Assembly: GCA_905221235.1 (NCBI GenBank)
Contig: CAJNCJ010000001.1
Location: 1-64,000 of the forward strand
Reading direction: 5' to 3'
Length of the DNA: 64,000 nt
Source of the DNA: a bacterium
GTDB lineage: Bacteria; Bacillota; Bacilli; Lactobacillales; Streptococcaceae
The position numbers and the translations under genes are program-made. This document shows positions 19,136 through 27,779 of this stretch, piece after piece (position 1 is the first letter of the stretch; each line of letters opens with the position of its first letter). The notes under the pieces are model-generated. The model had not been told where the DNA came from. It was given only the letters and a program-made list of their open reading frames with translations, and did not search any database.

Positions 19136-20428
19136 CTAGTCCACATCTAAAATATCTTCATAGCATCCGGAAATAGCATAAAGTGCTAGATTTTTACGAA
19201 TTTTCTCTTGCATATTCTTACAAATCACAGAAGAGCTTAATTCCGTAATATGCTTGGCCATTGGACAAAAGCCTGATTTACAAATCAAAACAAAGGGACA
19301 TGTTTTACAATCTTCTCTAACAGATAAAAACCATCCTTTCATTTTATCTTTGTTAATCAATCCAGTATTGATATTTCCAAAAACATTTTGATTATCGTAC
19401 AAAGCAACTGTACATGCTTGTACAATACCTCTAACATTAAACATATAGTGATTTAAACGATTGGCATAACAAGAAAAGGAATTGTGAACCACAATGCTTG
19501 GCAAAGATAGATGGTACCCCAAATCAACTGCTTTCTTAGAAATACCAAAACTCATATCATTTTTAAATACTGTAACACAGTCGTCTTTAGAACGATCTCC
19601 TTGTCCCCAGTTACCAATATTATGATATAGAAGAAAAAATCTATCATCATTTTTAAAGTAACGACCATCATTTAATAGAAATGACTCCATATGGTCATAA
19701 TTTTCCTTCGATATATTGAATCTTAACGTACAAATAAAATCTAAATCACTATCCTTCATTTTATGAAGATTGTCTAAAATTCGCGCATAGGAACCTTTTT
19801 GATTTTTTAACACACGTTGAGAATCATGACTCTCTCCATCACCATCAATAGTAATCTGAAAATTAGTAACATCATACTCTCTTACTAATTTTTCAAATTT
19901 GGAAGATGTTAACAAAAATCCATTAGTAGTAATACTTGCTGAATACGTTATTCCAAATCGCTCACAAATTTTCAAAAATTCTAGTGAAAGCCGTTGAATT
20001 GTTTTATAGCCTAACAGAGGTTCTCCACCAAACCATGCTATCCTTAGGAAATGATATTGAGAATTACTCAATTTTTCTTCAGCAAATTTCAAAATAGCAT
20101 TTTCTGTTTCAATAGACATTCCAATATTTTTAAAGTGTTCATAACAATACTTACATCGAAAATTACAATCTCCATGAGTAAGAATTGTAAACTCTAGTAT
20201 CTCATTATTCCTATCTTCTATCTGTTTTAAATATTTGTTTACCTCATTGTCTTCACGTAAATATCTATTCTCTTCCAAATAGGCAATATATTCACTTCCC
20301 GTTGTTTTATTTTCTTGTATATTCTTCTTCAATTCATTCGTAATTAAAAATGAATGATTATTTTTGGTATTAAAATATACACTACCATCTTCAGTATCAT
20401 ACCTTAAGACATATCGTGATAATTTCAT
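19136..20428 (-). CDS. Radical SAM/SPASM peptide maturase
   Basis: A 430-residue enzyme. The radical SAM cluster motif CX3CX2C is Cys88, Cys92 and Cys95 (DCNFRCKYC), preceded by an N-terminal 80-residue region of the peptide-recognition type. The GGE-like motif AWFGGEPLLG follows. A C-terminal SPASM domain has CX13GX4C, then CX2CX5CX4C and a final Cys, enough for two auxiliary 4Fe-4S clusters. Such enzymes install thioether or C-C cross-links in ribosomal peptides, or mature quinohemoproteins; a 23-residue Cys-ending peptide just downstream favours a RiPP. The ATG at 20428 has AGAGGTGG upstream and a strong own promoter. Low GC compared with neighbours suggests horizontal gain. Confidence 0.9.
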   Translation of the reverse strand: MKLSRYVLRYDTEDGSVYFNTKNNHSFLITNELKKNIQENKTTGSEYIAYLEENRYLREDNEVNKYLKQIEDRNNEILEFTILTHGDCNFRCKYCYEHFKNIGMSIETENAILKFAEEKLSNSQYHFLRIAWFGGEPLLGYKTIQRLSLEFLKICERFGITYSASITTNGFLLTSSKFEKLVREYDVTNFQITIDGDGESHDSQRVLKNQKGSYARILDNLHKMKDSDLDFICTLRFNISKENYDHMESFLLNDGRYFKNDDRFFLLYHNIGNWGQGDRSKDDCVTVFKNDMSFGISKKAVDLGYHLSLPSIVVHNSFSCYANRLNHYMFNVRGIVQACTVALYDNQNVFGNINTGLINKDKMKGWFLSVREDCKTCPFVLICKSGFCPMAKHITELSSSVICKNMQEKIRKNLALYAISGCYEDILDVD

Positions 20429-20464
20429 ATTACCACCTCTTTATTCTTTGATTTCTTTAAATAT

Positions 20465-20510
20465 ATTATATACCTATTAAAATGATAATTCAATAAAAAG
20501 TCAGAAAATT
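20465..20510 (-). promoter_or_regulatory. Promoter of the RiPP cassette, with a weak CodY-like site
   Basis: Minus-strand TTGAAT (20493-20488), exactly 17 nt, and TATAAT (20470-20465). A 15-mer immediately upstream at 20496-20510 matches the CodY consensus at 12 of 15 positions. The promoter call is strong; the CodY call is weak. Confidence 0.65.
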
Positions 20511-20519
20511 AGAAAAGTT

Positions 20520-20740
20520 CTACATTTTAATAATTTTCAATCTAGTATAAACTAATTTCAAATACCCTTATCTACTATACATGCCGTACTGTCACATTTC
20601 TATTCGTAGAGACACAATCTCGCTATTCCTTCCTCTGATGATTCTTATGTCCAGCGTCATACTTAAAACGGTCTATCACGAGACTGTTTTAATTCGTTAC
20701 CTCACGATAGTCAAGCTCAGAAGTTACTATTAGGTTTACC
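20520..20740. other. Unassigned gap upstream of the RiPP promoter
   Basis: About 220 bp without a supported gene. It contains an inverted repeat AAAACGGTCT-ATCACG-AGACTGTTTT (about 20667-20692, one mismatch) and a 22-codon open frame on the minus strand (20592-20660) with no good ribosome-binding site. Its base composition is less AT-rich than the cassette beside it. It may be the scar of a lost mobile element or gene. Confidence 0.35.
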
Positions 20741-20770
20741 TAAAAAAGACCGGATTTCTCCGATCTTTCA
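20741..20770 (-). terminator. VOC gene terminator
   Basis: Minus-strand AGATCGGA-GAAA-TCCGGTCT followed by TTTTTT. It is nearly identical to the spxB terminator at 21194-21224. Confidence 0.8.
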
Positions 20771-20834
20771 ATAGTTCAAATTCTCAATTTCTGTTTTAAA
20801 AATAGCTAAGATTAACTTCAAATGACTAAGCACC

Positions 20835-21182
20835 TTATTTCATACGATAAAAATCAATCACTAGACCAGCAGGACCTTTAACTAATAAGGACTCTGTTCC
20901 CCAATCCGTTTCACAAATACCGTGTAAAATCTCGATACCAAGCTCTTTCAACCGTTGGTAATTCTGGTCTACATTCTCAACCTCGATATGAAGAATGATT
21001 CCTGACTGAAAGTTTTCCAAAGGAATCAAATGATTTTGGGACAACATCAGACAGTGACTGCCAATCGTAAACTGAGCAAAACTGTCATCAACATAATCGG
21101 ACTTTTTATCCAAAATACGCTCCAAGTCAGCACAGACTTGGGGAACATCTGAAACGAAAATATCTAATTGATTTAAATCCAT
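20835..21182 (-). CDS. VOC-fold (glyoxalase-like) protein
   Basis: A 115-residue single-domain vicinal-oxygen-chelate protein. Beta-alpha-beta-beta-beta modules are suggested by LDIFVSDVPQVCADLERIL at the start (core VSDVPQVCADLE) and IILHIEVENVDQNYQRLKELGI in the middle, ending LVKGPAGLVIDFYRMK. The terminal Glu-type metal ligand pattern is incomplete, so binding rather than catalysis is possible. The start at 21182 has GGAGGATAGTAA upstream and directly follows the spxB terminator. The substrate is unknown. Confidence 0.78.
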   Translation of the reverse strand: MDLNQLDIFVSDVPQVCADLERILDKKSDYVDDSFAQFTIGSHCLMLSQNHLIPLENFQSGIILHIEVENVDQNYQRLKELGIEILHGICETDWGTESLLVKGPAGLVIDFYRMK

Positions 21183-21193
21183 TTACTATCCTC

Positions 21194-21224
21194 CATAAAA
21201 AGACCGGATTGCTCCGATCTTTTT
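21194..21224 (-). terminator. spxB terminator
   Basis: Minus-strand AAAGATCGGAG and CTCCGGTC-type arms (GATCGGAG-CAA-TCCGGTC) with a T tract, beyond a degenerate BOX that follows the spxB stop. Confidence 0.75.
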
Positions 21225-21227
21225 AAG

Positions 21228-21335
21228 TTTCTCTTTATGAAAATCAAAGAATAAACAAGGCATCAAACCGCAGGCAGTACTGGAGTACGGCAAGGTGAAG
21301 ATAACGCAGTTTACATTTGATTTTCGGCGAGAGGA
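21228..21335 (-). repeat. Degenerate BOX element
   Basis: The segment ATGAAAATCAAAGAATAAAC, then CCGCAGGCAGTACTGGAGTACGG and GATTTTCGGCGAGAGG follow the BOX scheme with many substitutions. It lies between spxB and its terminator, so it is transcribed as part of the spxB 3' UTR. Confidence 0.7.
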
Positions 21336-21336
21336 A

Positions 21337-23112
21337 TTATTTAATTGCGCGTGATTGCAAACCTTCTTCTTCCAAGAAGAGACGGAATGGTACGAGTTCT
21401 TCTGCTTCGTATTTTTCCTTGAAGGCTTTGATAGCTTCTTCTGAGTGAAGTTTTGGATCCAATTCAAGTACTTCTACTGGAAGTGGACGGTGTGGAGTGA
21501 TGCGAGCATCGATCACAACAGTTTTACCTTCTTTGTTCAATTTAACAGCTTCTGCAACAACTGCATCGATGTCTTCGATACGGTCAACTGTAAATCCAAC
21601 AGCTCCTTGAGCTTCAGCGATTTTCGCATAGTCAGCATTAGGGAAGTCACAACCAAACAAGTGTTTATTTGTGTCTTCGTATTTGTCCTTGATGAAGGCA
21701 TATTTACCATTTGAGAAGACAACGTTGATAACTGGAAGGTCGTATTGAACGTTTGTGATAACGTCTGGGTAGCACATGTTGAATGCACCGTCACCCATGA
21801 TGTTCCATACTTGGCGATCTGGATTGTCTTTCTTAGCAGCGATACCACCAGGAAGGGCAATACCCATTGTCGCAAAGAGTGGAGATGTACGCCACATGTT
21901 CTTAGGTGTCATGTGAAGGTGACGAGTAGATGTTTGAGTAGTGTCACCTACGTCGATTGAATAGATAGCGTCTTGATCAGCATGTTTGTTGATTGCATTG
22001 TAAACTTGATACAATTGCAATTCACCCTCAGTTTTACCTTCGATTTTGTTCATGTAATCACGCCAGTTTTGGTTGTTCTTAACGTTTGCACGCCACCATG
22101 GAGTAGATTCAACTGGGTTCACTTTGTCAAGGATAGCTTTCGCTGCTTGACCTGCGTCACCAAGGATTGAAGCGTCAAGGGCGTGACGTTTACCAAGTTT
22201 GTAAGGGTCAATATCAACTTGGATGAATTTTTCAGTGTTCTTGAATGCTTCGTAAACTTCAGCAAATGGAAAGTTTGAACCAAGGAAAAGAACTGTGTCT
22301 GCTTCAAAGACCACTTCGTTGGCTGGTTTCCAACCAACACGGTAAGCAGAACCTGTCAAGCCTTCATAGTTCCATTCGAAAGCTTCAAAGTTTTTACCAG
22401 TTGTGATGATTGGTGCTTTGATTTTACGTGACAATTCAGTGATCACTTCACCAGCTTTAACACCACCGTAACCAGCATAGATAACTGGACGTTCAGCATT
22501 GTTCAAGATTTCAACAGCTTTGTCGATTTCAACTTCGTTCAAAGCAGGAGCGATGAATGAGCGCTCGTATGAACCTGATCCATAGTATGAGTTTTCATCG
22601 ATTTCTTGGAAACCAAAGTTTACAGGGATTTCAACGACAGCTGGACCTTTTTTAGAAACTGCAGCACGGCAAGCTTCGTCGATTACTTTTGGCAATTGCT
22701 CAGCGTAAGCTACACGTTTGTTGTATACAGCGATACCGTTGTACATTGGGTTTTGGTTCAATTCTTGGAAGGCATCCATGTTGAGTTCGTTAACTGGACG
22801 TGATCCAAGGATCGCTAGGAATGGAGTGTTATCCATAGCTGCATCGTAAACACCGTTAATCAAGTGAGTCGCACCTGGACCACCTGAACCAACTGCAACC
22901 CCGATTGAGCCACCGAATTTAGCTTGCATAACCGCTGCAAGAGCACCTGTTTCTTCGTGGCGTACTTGCAAGAAGCGGATATCTTTGTCTTCAGCCAAAG
23001 CATCCATCAATGAGCTGAGTGTTCCAGATGGGATACCGTAGATTGTATCTACGCCCCATGTTTTCAATACATTAAGCATTGCTGCAGATGCAGTAATTTT
23101 CCCTTGAGTCAT
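21337..23112 (-). CDS. spxB: Pyruvate oxidase
   Basis: A 591-residue TPP/FAD enzyme converting pyruvate, phosphate and O2 to acetyl-phosphate, CO2 and H2O2. It shows the TPP-family catalytic Glu region [11 protein letters not shown], the FAD-binding middle domain, and the TPP motif [29 protein letters not shown] (core GDGAFN...N). It is the main source of pneumococcal hydrogen peroxide and of acetyl-phosphate under aerobic growth. The ATG at 23112 follows GAAGGAGAG. Two cre-like sites upstream suggest CcpA control. TPP supply genes are close by at 26.6-33 kb. Length and motifs are intact. Confidence 0.97.
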   Translation of the reverse strand: MTQGKITASAAMLNVLKTWGVDTIYGIPSGTLSSLMDALAEDKDIRFLQVRHEETGALAAVMQAKFGGSIGVAVGSGGPGATHLINGVYDAAMDNTPFLAILGSRPVNELNMDAFQELNQNPMYNGIAVYNKRVAYAEQLPKVIDEACRAAVSKKGPAVVEIPVNFGFQEIDENSYYGSGSYERSFIAPALNEVEIDKAVEILNNAERPVIYAGYGGVKAGEVITELSRKIKAPIITTGKNFEAFEWNYEGLTGSAYRVGWKPANEVVFEADTVLFLGSNFPFAEVYEAFKNTEKFIQVDIDPYKLGKRHALDASILGDAGQAAKAILDKVNPVESTPWWRANVKNNQNWRDYMNKIEGKTEGELQLYQVYNAINKHADQDAIYSIDVGDTTQTSTRHLHMTPKNMWRTSPLFATMGIALPGGIAAKKDNPDRQVWNIMGDGAFNMCYPDVITNVQYDLPVINVVFSNGKYAFIKDKYEDTNKHLFGCDFPNADYAKIAEAQGAVGFTVDRIEDIDAVVAEAVKLNKEGKTVVIDARITPHRPLPVEVLELDPKLHSEEAIKAFKEKYEAEELVPFRLFLEEEGLQSRAIK

Positions 23113-23170
23113 AATGATAACTCTCCTTCAAATATTTTTAAATCTACTAAAAAAGATTTCATATAGTTTT

Positions 23171-23286
23171 TGAAAACGTTTCAGTAAATTTTTACAATAC
23201 TAATTTATCACATTTATTTTTAGTTTACTAAGAATCTGCTCAGAAGTTTTTATTCTCTATTACAGTACAGTTTGAAAACGTTTTTA
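23171..23286 (-). promoter_or_regulatory. Two cre-like sites upstream of spxB
   Basis: TGAAAACGTTTCA at 23171-23183 and TGAAAACGTTTTTA at 23273-23286 each match the CcpA consensus TGWAANCGNTNWCA except for one position or gap. They lie about 60 and 160 bp before the start codon. CcpA is known to act on spxB in pneumococci; the exact sites here are inferred. The remaining part of the gap is AT-rich leader plus a BOX element. Confidence 0.55.
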
Positions 23287-23300
23287 GCTTCTGTTTTATA

Positions 23301-23413
23301 ATACTCAATGAAAATCAAAGAGCAAACTAGGAAGCTAGCCACAGGTTGCTCAAAGCACAGCTTTGAGGTTGCAGATAAAGCTGACGTGATTTGAAGAGAT
23401 TTTCAAAGAGTAT
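23301..23413 (-). repeat. BOX element
   Basis: 113 bp from ATACTCAATGAAAATC to TTTTCAAAGAGTAT, including the GCTCAAAGCACAGCTTTGAGGTTG hairpin core (centre AAAGCACAGCTTT). It lies between the spxB control region and copA. Confidence 0.85.
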
Positions 23414-23434
23414 AAAAAGCGAGCAAGCCCGCTT
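23414..23434 (-). terminator. copA terminator
   Basis: Minus-strand AAGCGGGC-TT-GCTCGCTT followed by T residues immediately after the copA stop. Confidence 0.7.
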
Positions 23435-25678
23435 TTAATCTATTTTACTAAAGTTTAAGAGAAGGGAACTAGTCAGAACAGATACAGAACTAAATGCCAT
23501 TGCTAGACCTGCCAGTTCTGGGTTGAGGGCCAGCCCAACACCAGAAAAGACTCCTGCTGCTATCGGAATTCCAACGACATTGTAGATAAAGGCCCAGAAA
23601 AGATTGAGCAGAATACGATGAAAAGTTTTCTTACTCATGTCGAAGGCACGCACCACGCCTAAGAGATTATTGGTTGTCAACACCAAATCTGCTGATTCGA
23701 TGGCGATATCTGTTCCAGCTCCCATAGCAATCCCCACATCTGCTACACTAAGGGCAGGAGCATCATTGATGCCATCACCAACAAAGGCTACTTTGCCTGA
23801 CTGTTGTAGTTTATGGATTTCATGGGCTTTTTCTTCTGGTAAGACACCTGCAATGACCTCTTCGATTCCGATCTGATCGGCAATAGCACGCGCCACACCT
23901 GCATTGTCTCCTGTCAGCATGACTGTTTTAAGACCTCGTTTTTTCAACTGACTGATGGCAAGCTTAGCATTTTCCTTAGGAATATCTTGCAAAGCAAGCA
24001 AGCCTTTGATTTCATTGTCCACAGCCAAGAAAACAACTGTCTTAGCTTCTTTTTCTAGTTCTTCTAATTTTTCTTGATAAACGCTTGAAATGTTCATGCC
24101 ATCCAGCATTTTAGCATTTCCTAGCAGAACTTGTTTTCCATTGATTTGCCCTGAGACACCTTTTCCGTGCAAGGCTTGGAAATTTTCAACAGTGTGAAAC
24201 TCAAGTCCAGCTTCACTCGCTCGTTTCACAACGGCTTCAGCCAGTGGGTGTTGAGAAGCTTCTTCCAAGGAAGCTGCCAATCCAAGCACTTCTACTTCGT
24301 CGCCGATGATATCTGTTACCACAGGTTTCCCTTCCGTCAAAGTCCCGGTCTTATCAAAGACAATAGTTTGAACTTTCTGGATTTCCTGTAGAACCATTCC
24401 ATTTTTGAGGAGAACTCCCATCTTGGCACTGCGTCCTGTCCCCACCATAAGGGCTGTCGGTGTTGCAAGACCCAAGGCACAAGGGCAGGCAATAATCAAA
24501 ACAGCCACTCCATAGAGAAGCGAAGACACAAAGCTCGCTCCAAGCACGACTACACTATCCCTGAGCAAGACGAACCAAACCCAAAAGGTCACGATCCCTA
24601 AAATGACAACTGCTGGGACAAAAATCCCTGAAATTTTATCCGTCAAGTCCTGAATCGGCGCACGACTTGTCTGAGCTTTCTTCACAAAATCCACAATCTG
24701 AGCCAAAACAGTCTCTGAACCAACTTTTTCTGCTCTAAAAACAAGTGTTCCACTATTATTGATGGTTGAACCAATGACGGTATCTCCAACTGTCTTATCC
24801 ACAGGCAGACTCTCACCTGTCACCATAGACTCATCAATACTAGAGATACCTTCTACTACGACACCATCAACCGCAATCTTTTCACCGGGACGCACTCGAA
24901 TCAGGTCACCTACCTTGACTTGCTCCAAAGGGACTTGAACATAGTTATCCTCACGCAAGACTTCTGCAGTTTTAGCCTGCAAGTCAAGTAATTTCTCCAC
25001 AGCTTGGGAAGTATTTTTCCGCATTTTCTCCTCAAAAACAGCTCCCATAAGAACGAAGAAGAAGATAAATGCAGCACTTTCAAAGTAAACGGGGAGACCA
25101 GCGAAGAGGGCAACTAAGCTATAGAAATAGGCCACTAGGGTTCCCAGAGCAACCAAGGTATCCATGTTGGCATTGTGCTTTTTAAAACTAGCCCAAGCAC
25201 TTTGGATATAAGGACCACCTGCTACTAGCATAATCGGTGTTGTGGCTAAAAAGGTGCCCCAACGCATGACTTGGTGACTAATTCCTCCTGTCGACATCCC
25301 AATCATGAGGATCACAAGAGGCACAGTAAAGATACTGGTAATCCAAAAACGCTGTAAAAGTGATAGAGATTTTCGAGTCTTCTCAACAACTGTATAACTT
25401 CCCTTTTGCATCTTCATACCACAAGAAAATTCATGTTGACCTAATTCTTGAGGTGTAAAACGAATGACTTTCTCCTCATCTACGCCGATTGATTCCAAGA
25501 TGCCTTCTTCTTCAAACAGGATTTCCTTGTAACAGTTTGAAGGAGTAGCACGATGAAAGGTGATCTCAGCAGGAACTCCTTTTTGCAGTTGAATGTGGGC
25601 TGGATGGTAACCTTTGTCTGCCGTGATACGAATTTTTTGAACACCATTTTCAAGACTTGCTTTTACAATTTCAGTCAT
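23435..25678 (-). CDS. copA: Copper-exporting P1B-type ATPase CopA
   Basis: A 747-residue copper efflux pump. The N-terminal ~95 residues are a cupredoxin-like domain ([17 protein letters not shown]), not the usual HMA ferredoxin-like domain. Then come eight helices with the CPC metal-translocation motif (IACPCALG), the phosphorylation site [11 protein letters not shown], the HP dipeptide in [10 protein letters not shown] and [10 protein letters not shown]. It pumps Cu(I) out of the cytoplasm. It is the third gene of copY-cupA-copA. The start at 25678 follows cupA by 9 bp. Confidence 0.95.
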   Translation of the reverse strand: MTEIVKASLENGVQKIRITADKGYHPAHIQLQKGVPAEITFHRATPSNCYKEILFEEEGILESIGVDEEKVIRFTPQELGQHEFSCGMKMQKGSYTVVEKTRKSLSLLQRFWITSIFTVPLVILMIGMSTGGISHQVMRWGTFLATTPIMLVAGGPYIQSAWASFKKHNANMDTLVALGTLVAYFYSLVALFAGLPVYFESAAFIFFFVLMGAVFEEKMRKNTSQAVEKLLDLQAKTAEVLREDNYVQVPLEQVKVGDLIRVRPGEKIAVDGVVVEGISSIDESMVTGESLPVDKTVGDTVIGSTINNSGTLVFRAEKVGSETVLAQIVDFVKKAQTSRAPIQDLTDKISGIFVPAVVILGIVTFWVWFVLLRDSVVVLGASFVSSLLYGVAVLIIACPCALGLATPTALMVGTGRSAKMGVLLKNGMVLQEIQKVQTIVFDKTGTLTEGKPVVTDIIGDEVEVLGLAASLEEASQHPLAEAVVKRASEAGLEFHTVENFQALHGKGVSGQINGKQVLLGNAKMLDGMNISSVYQEKLEELEKEAKTVVFLAVDNEIKGLLALQDIPKENAKLAISQLKKRGLKTVMLTGDNAGVARAIADQIGIEEVIAGVLPEEKAHEIHKLQQSGKVAFVGDGINDAPALSVADVGIAMGAGTDIAIESADLVLTTNNLLGVVRAFDMSKKTFHRILLNLFWAFIYNVVGIPIAAGVFSGVGLALNPELAGLAMAFSSVSVLTSSLLLNFSKID

Positions 25679-25687
25679 ATCATTCTC

Positions 25688-26059
25688 CTATTCTACAATC
25701 ATCTTACCGTGCATCATATTCATGCCACAAGAGAAACCATACTCTCCAGCCTGCTCAGGCGTAATTTCCACTACATACTCTTCCCCCATAGGCAGGTCCG
25801 CATGTACTCCAAAGTCTGGAAAAACAATTTGATCCAAACATGGTGAAGGATCCTTGCGGTCAAATACAATGCGGGCTGGCACTGATTTTTTAAGAATAAT
25901 CAACTCAGGCGTATAGCCTCCCATGACTTCCACTCGAATCTCTTGGTAGCCGTTTTTTTGCTGGGCCTTTTGTCCAGATTTTTCAGGCTTTTTGAAAAAC
26001 CAAAACAAGATAAAGGCGATAAGGGCAATACAAATAATGGTTACAATGCTATTTAACAT
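25688..26059 (-). CDS. cupA: Membrane-anchored copper chaperone CupA
   Basis: A 123-residue protein with an N-terminal membrane helix (about residues 3-22) and a cupredoxin-fold domain ending GFSCGMNMMHGKMIVE, whose Cys and Met residues form the Cu(I) site. CupA of S. pneumoniae passes Cu(I) to the matching N-domain of CopA. The C-terminal motif CGMxMxxG is shared with the CopA N-domain encoded next door, visible evidence of their common origin. Confidence 0.93.
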   Translation of the reverse strand: MLNSIVTIICIALIAFILFWFFKKPEKSGQKAQQKNGYQEIRVEVMGGYTPELIILKKSVPARIVFDRKDPSPCLDQIVFPDFGVHADLPMGEEYVVEITPEQAGEYGFSCGMNMMHGKMIVE

Positions 26060-26069
26060 GACGTCTCCT

Positions 26070-26465
26070 TTACATACAATTACATTTTACTTCTGTTACA
26101 GCACTTGATTTCTTCTCAGAAATCACAGCTTCTAAGTCTTCCAAGTCAGCCTGAGTAAAATCACATTCAGTAATCAAATCAGCCAACAAATTCTTAATCC
26201 TACGGGAACAAACCTTGTCTTTGATATCATTAACAAGCAAGTCTCGACTTTGATCCAAAGTTAAAATAGCTGAATAAACAAAGGACTTGCCTTCTTTTTT
26301 CCGAGTCAGACACTCTTTCTCAACCAGACGAGCCAAAAGAGTTTGAATGGTCGACTTGGACCAGTCGAATCGCTCAGCCAGAACCCTAATCAAATCCGTA
26401 CTGGTCTGCTCTCCTTGCATCCAAATAATCTTCATGACCTGCCATTCTGCATCTGAAATCTGCAT
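26070..26465 (-). CDS. copY: Copper-responsive repressor CopY
   Basis: A 131-residue BlaI/MecI-type winged-helix repressor (DAEWQVMKIIWMQGEQTSTDLIRVLAE at the N-terminus; core AEWQVMKIIW). Only a single CxC (CNCM at the C-terminus) is visible instead of the CxCx4CxC of Enterococcus CopY, plus Cys residues at about 90 and 105. The start at 26465 is 7 nt after GGAGG; the ATG one codon earlier is also possible. Two operators lie upstream. Confidence 0.93.
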   Translation of the reverse strand: MQISDAEWQVMKIIWMQGEQTSTDLIRVLAERFDWSKSTIQTLLARLVEKECLTRKKEGKSFVYSAILTLDQSRDLLVNDIKDKVCSRRIKNLLADLITECDFTQADLEDLEAVISEKKSSAVTEVKCNCM

Positions 26466-26483
26466 CATCACACCTCCTAAATC

Positions 26484-26533
26484 TACATTTGTCAATTACA
26501 ATTATCAGTATACTCTTAAAATCTACATTTGTC
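26484..26533 (-). promoter_or_regulatory. Pair of CopY operators (cop boxes)
   Basis: 26484-26493 and 26524-26533 both read GACAAATGTA on the minus strand, an exact match to the cop box KACANNTGTA. They are 40 bp apart within an 11-bp-longer repeated context (ATCTACATTTGTCAA). They flank the likely promoter of the cop operon. Confidence 0.9.
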
Positions 26534-26652
26534 AACTATTAAATTAATCTTTTCTGCGAAAAATAGGATTTTAATCATTTGAAAAACGATTTGCAGTCAA
26601 ATTTTACTATATAAACTATAAAAATATGCTATACTAAAGAAAAAAGAAAACA

Positions 26653-26735
26653 ACCACTAGGGGTGCGTAAAGCTGAGATTAACAACTGTTATACCCTTTG
26701 ACTCAATCTAGGTAATGCTAGCTGATGGAAGTGGA
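26653..26735 (+). ncRNA. TPP riboswitch upstream of thiD
   Basis: The THI-box hallmarks are in order: ACTAGGGGTGC, GCTGAGATTA, TACCCTTTGACTC, TAGGTAATGCTAGC and GGAAGTGG. No terminator follows. CCTTCC at 26767-26772 can pair with the thiD Shine-Dalgarno GGGAGG at 26818-26823, and CTAAAAC next to it with GTTTTAG just before the ATG, so a translational switch is likely. Confidence 0.93.
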
Positions 26736-26829
26736 AATGATGATGGGGACTAGCAGTCTTCTATTACCTTCCTAAAACAGACTTGCTTGTTCTTGAGAAT
26801 ACAAACTTCAGTTGGTTGGGAGGTTTTAG

Positions 26830-27621
26830 ATGACTTATTTACCCGTTGCTTTGACTATTGCAGGGACAGACCCTAGTGGTGGTGCTGGCATTATGGCTGA
26901 TTTGAAGTCATTCCAGGCTAGAGATGTCTATGGAATGGCTGTTGTGACAAGTCTTGTCGCTCAAAATACCAGAGGCGTTCAATTAATCGAGCACGTTTCT
27001 CCTCAAATGTTGAAAGCCCAATTGGAGAGTGTCTTTTCGGATATCAAGCCACAGGCTGTGAAAACTGGAATGTTAGCGACAACAGAAATCATGGAAATTA
27101 TCCAACCCTACTTAAAGAACCTTGAATGTCCATACGTCCTTGACCCTGTTATGGTCGCTACGAGCGGAGACACCCTGATTGATACCAGTGCCAGAAGCTA
27201 CCTAAAAACAAACCTACTTCCCCTTGCAACCATCATCACACCCAATCTTCCTGAAGCAGAAGAAATTGTTGGTTTTTCAATCCATGATCCTGAAGACATG
27301 CAGCGTGCCGGACGCCTGATTTTAAAAGAATTTGGTCCTCAGTCTGTTGTTATTAAAGGCGGGCATCTCGAAGGCGGTGCCAAGGATTTCCTCTTTACAA
27401 AGGATGAGCAATTTGTCTGGGAAAGCCCACGAATTCAAACCTGTCATACACATGGTACTGGATGTACCTTTGCTGCAGTGATTACTGCTGAACTAGCCAA
27501 GGGGAAAACCCTCTATCAAGCAGTCGATAAAGCCAAGGCCTTTATCACAAAGGCCATCCAAGACGCTCCTCAACTCGGTCATGGTTCTGGCCCAGTCAAC
27601 CATACAAGCTTTAAAGATTAA
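26830..27621 (+). CDS. thiD: HMP / HMP-phosphate kinase
   Basis: A 263-residue ribokinase-fold enzyme phosphorylating hydroxymethylpyrimidine and then HMP-phosphate. It shows the start TIAGTDPSGGAGIMADLKSF (core DPSGGAGI), the DPVMVATSGD motif and the anion hole TCHTHGTGCTFAA. It supplies the pyrimidine half for ThiE. It is alone on the plus strand, converging on the thiE operon, with its own TPP riboswitch and terminator. Confidence 0.95.
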   Translation: MTYLPVALTIAGTDPSGGAGIMADLKSFQARDVYGMAVVTSLVAQNTRGVQLIEHVSPQMLKAQLESVFSDIKPQAVKTGMLATTEIMEIIQPYLKNLECPYVLDPVMVATSGDTLIDTSARSYLKTNLLPLATIITPNLPEAEEIVGFSIHDPEDMQRAGRLILKEFGPQSVVIKGGHLEGGAKDFLFTKDEQFVWESPRIQTCHTHGTGCTFAAVITAELAKGKTLYQAVDKAKAFITKAIQDAPQLGHGSGPVNHTSFKD

Positions 27622-27664
27622 AAAAACTCTCTAGTTCCCACTTTAAGGGAATTAGAGAGTTTTT
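27622..27664 (+). terminator. thiD terminator
   Basis: AACTCTCTAGTTCCC and GGGAATTAGAGAGTT arms followed by TTTT, directly after the thiD stop. Confidence 0.85.
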
Positions 27665-27776
27665 ATAGTCTTCGAAAATCTCTTCAAACTATGTCAGCTT
27701 TATCTGCAACCTCAAAGCTATGCTTTGAGCAAGCTGTGACTAGCTTCCTAGTTTGCCTTTGATTTTCATTGAGTAT
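27665..27776 (+). repeat. BOX element
   Basis: 112 bp from ATAGTCTTCGAAAATC to GATTTTCATTGAGTAT, between the convergent thiD and thiE. The sequence carries the paired GCTTTGAGC hairpin core. Confidence 0.85.
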
Positions 27777-27779
27777 TAA

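Noticed and set aside
19136..20428. Maturase considered as an anaerobic sulfatase-maturing enzyme
   Set aside because: No sulfatase is nearby, and the peptide gene plus exporter fit a RiPP better; sequence alone cannot fully exclude it.
20592..20660. 22-codon frame upstream of the RiPP promoter as a second precursor
   Set aside because: No Shine-Dalgarno, no Cys residue, and it is transcriptionally upstream of the mapped-by-eye promoter.
21186..21467. 93-codon minus-strand open frame overlapping the end of spxB, the BOX and the spxB terminator
   Set aside because: It is out of frame with spxB, runs through a BOX and an intrinsic terminator, and its product resembles translated BOX sequence found elsewhere.
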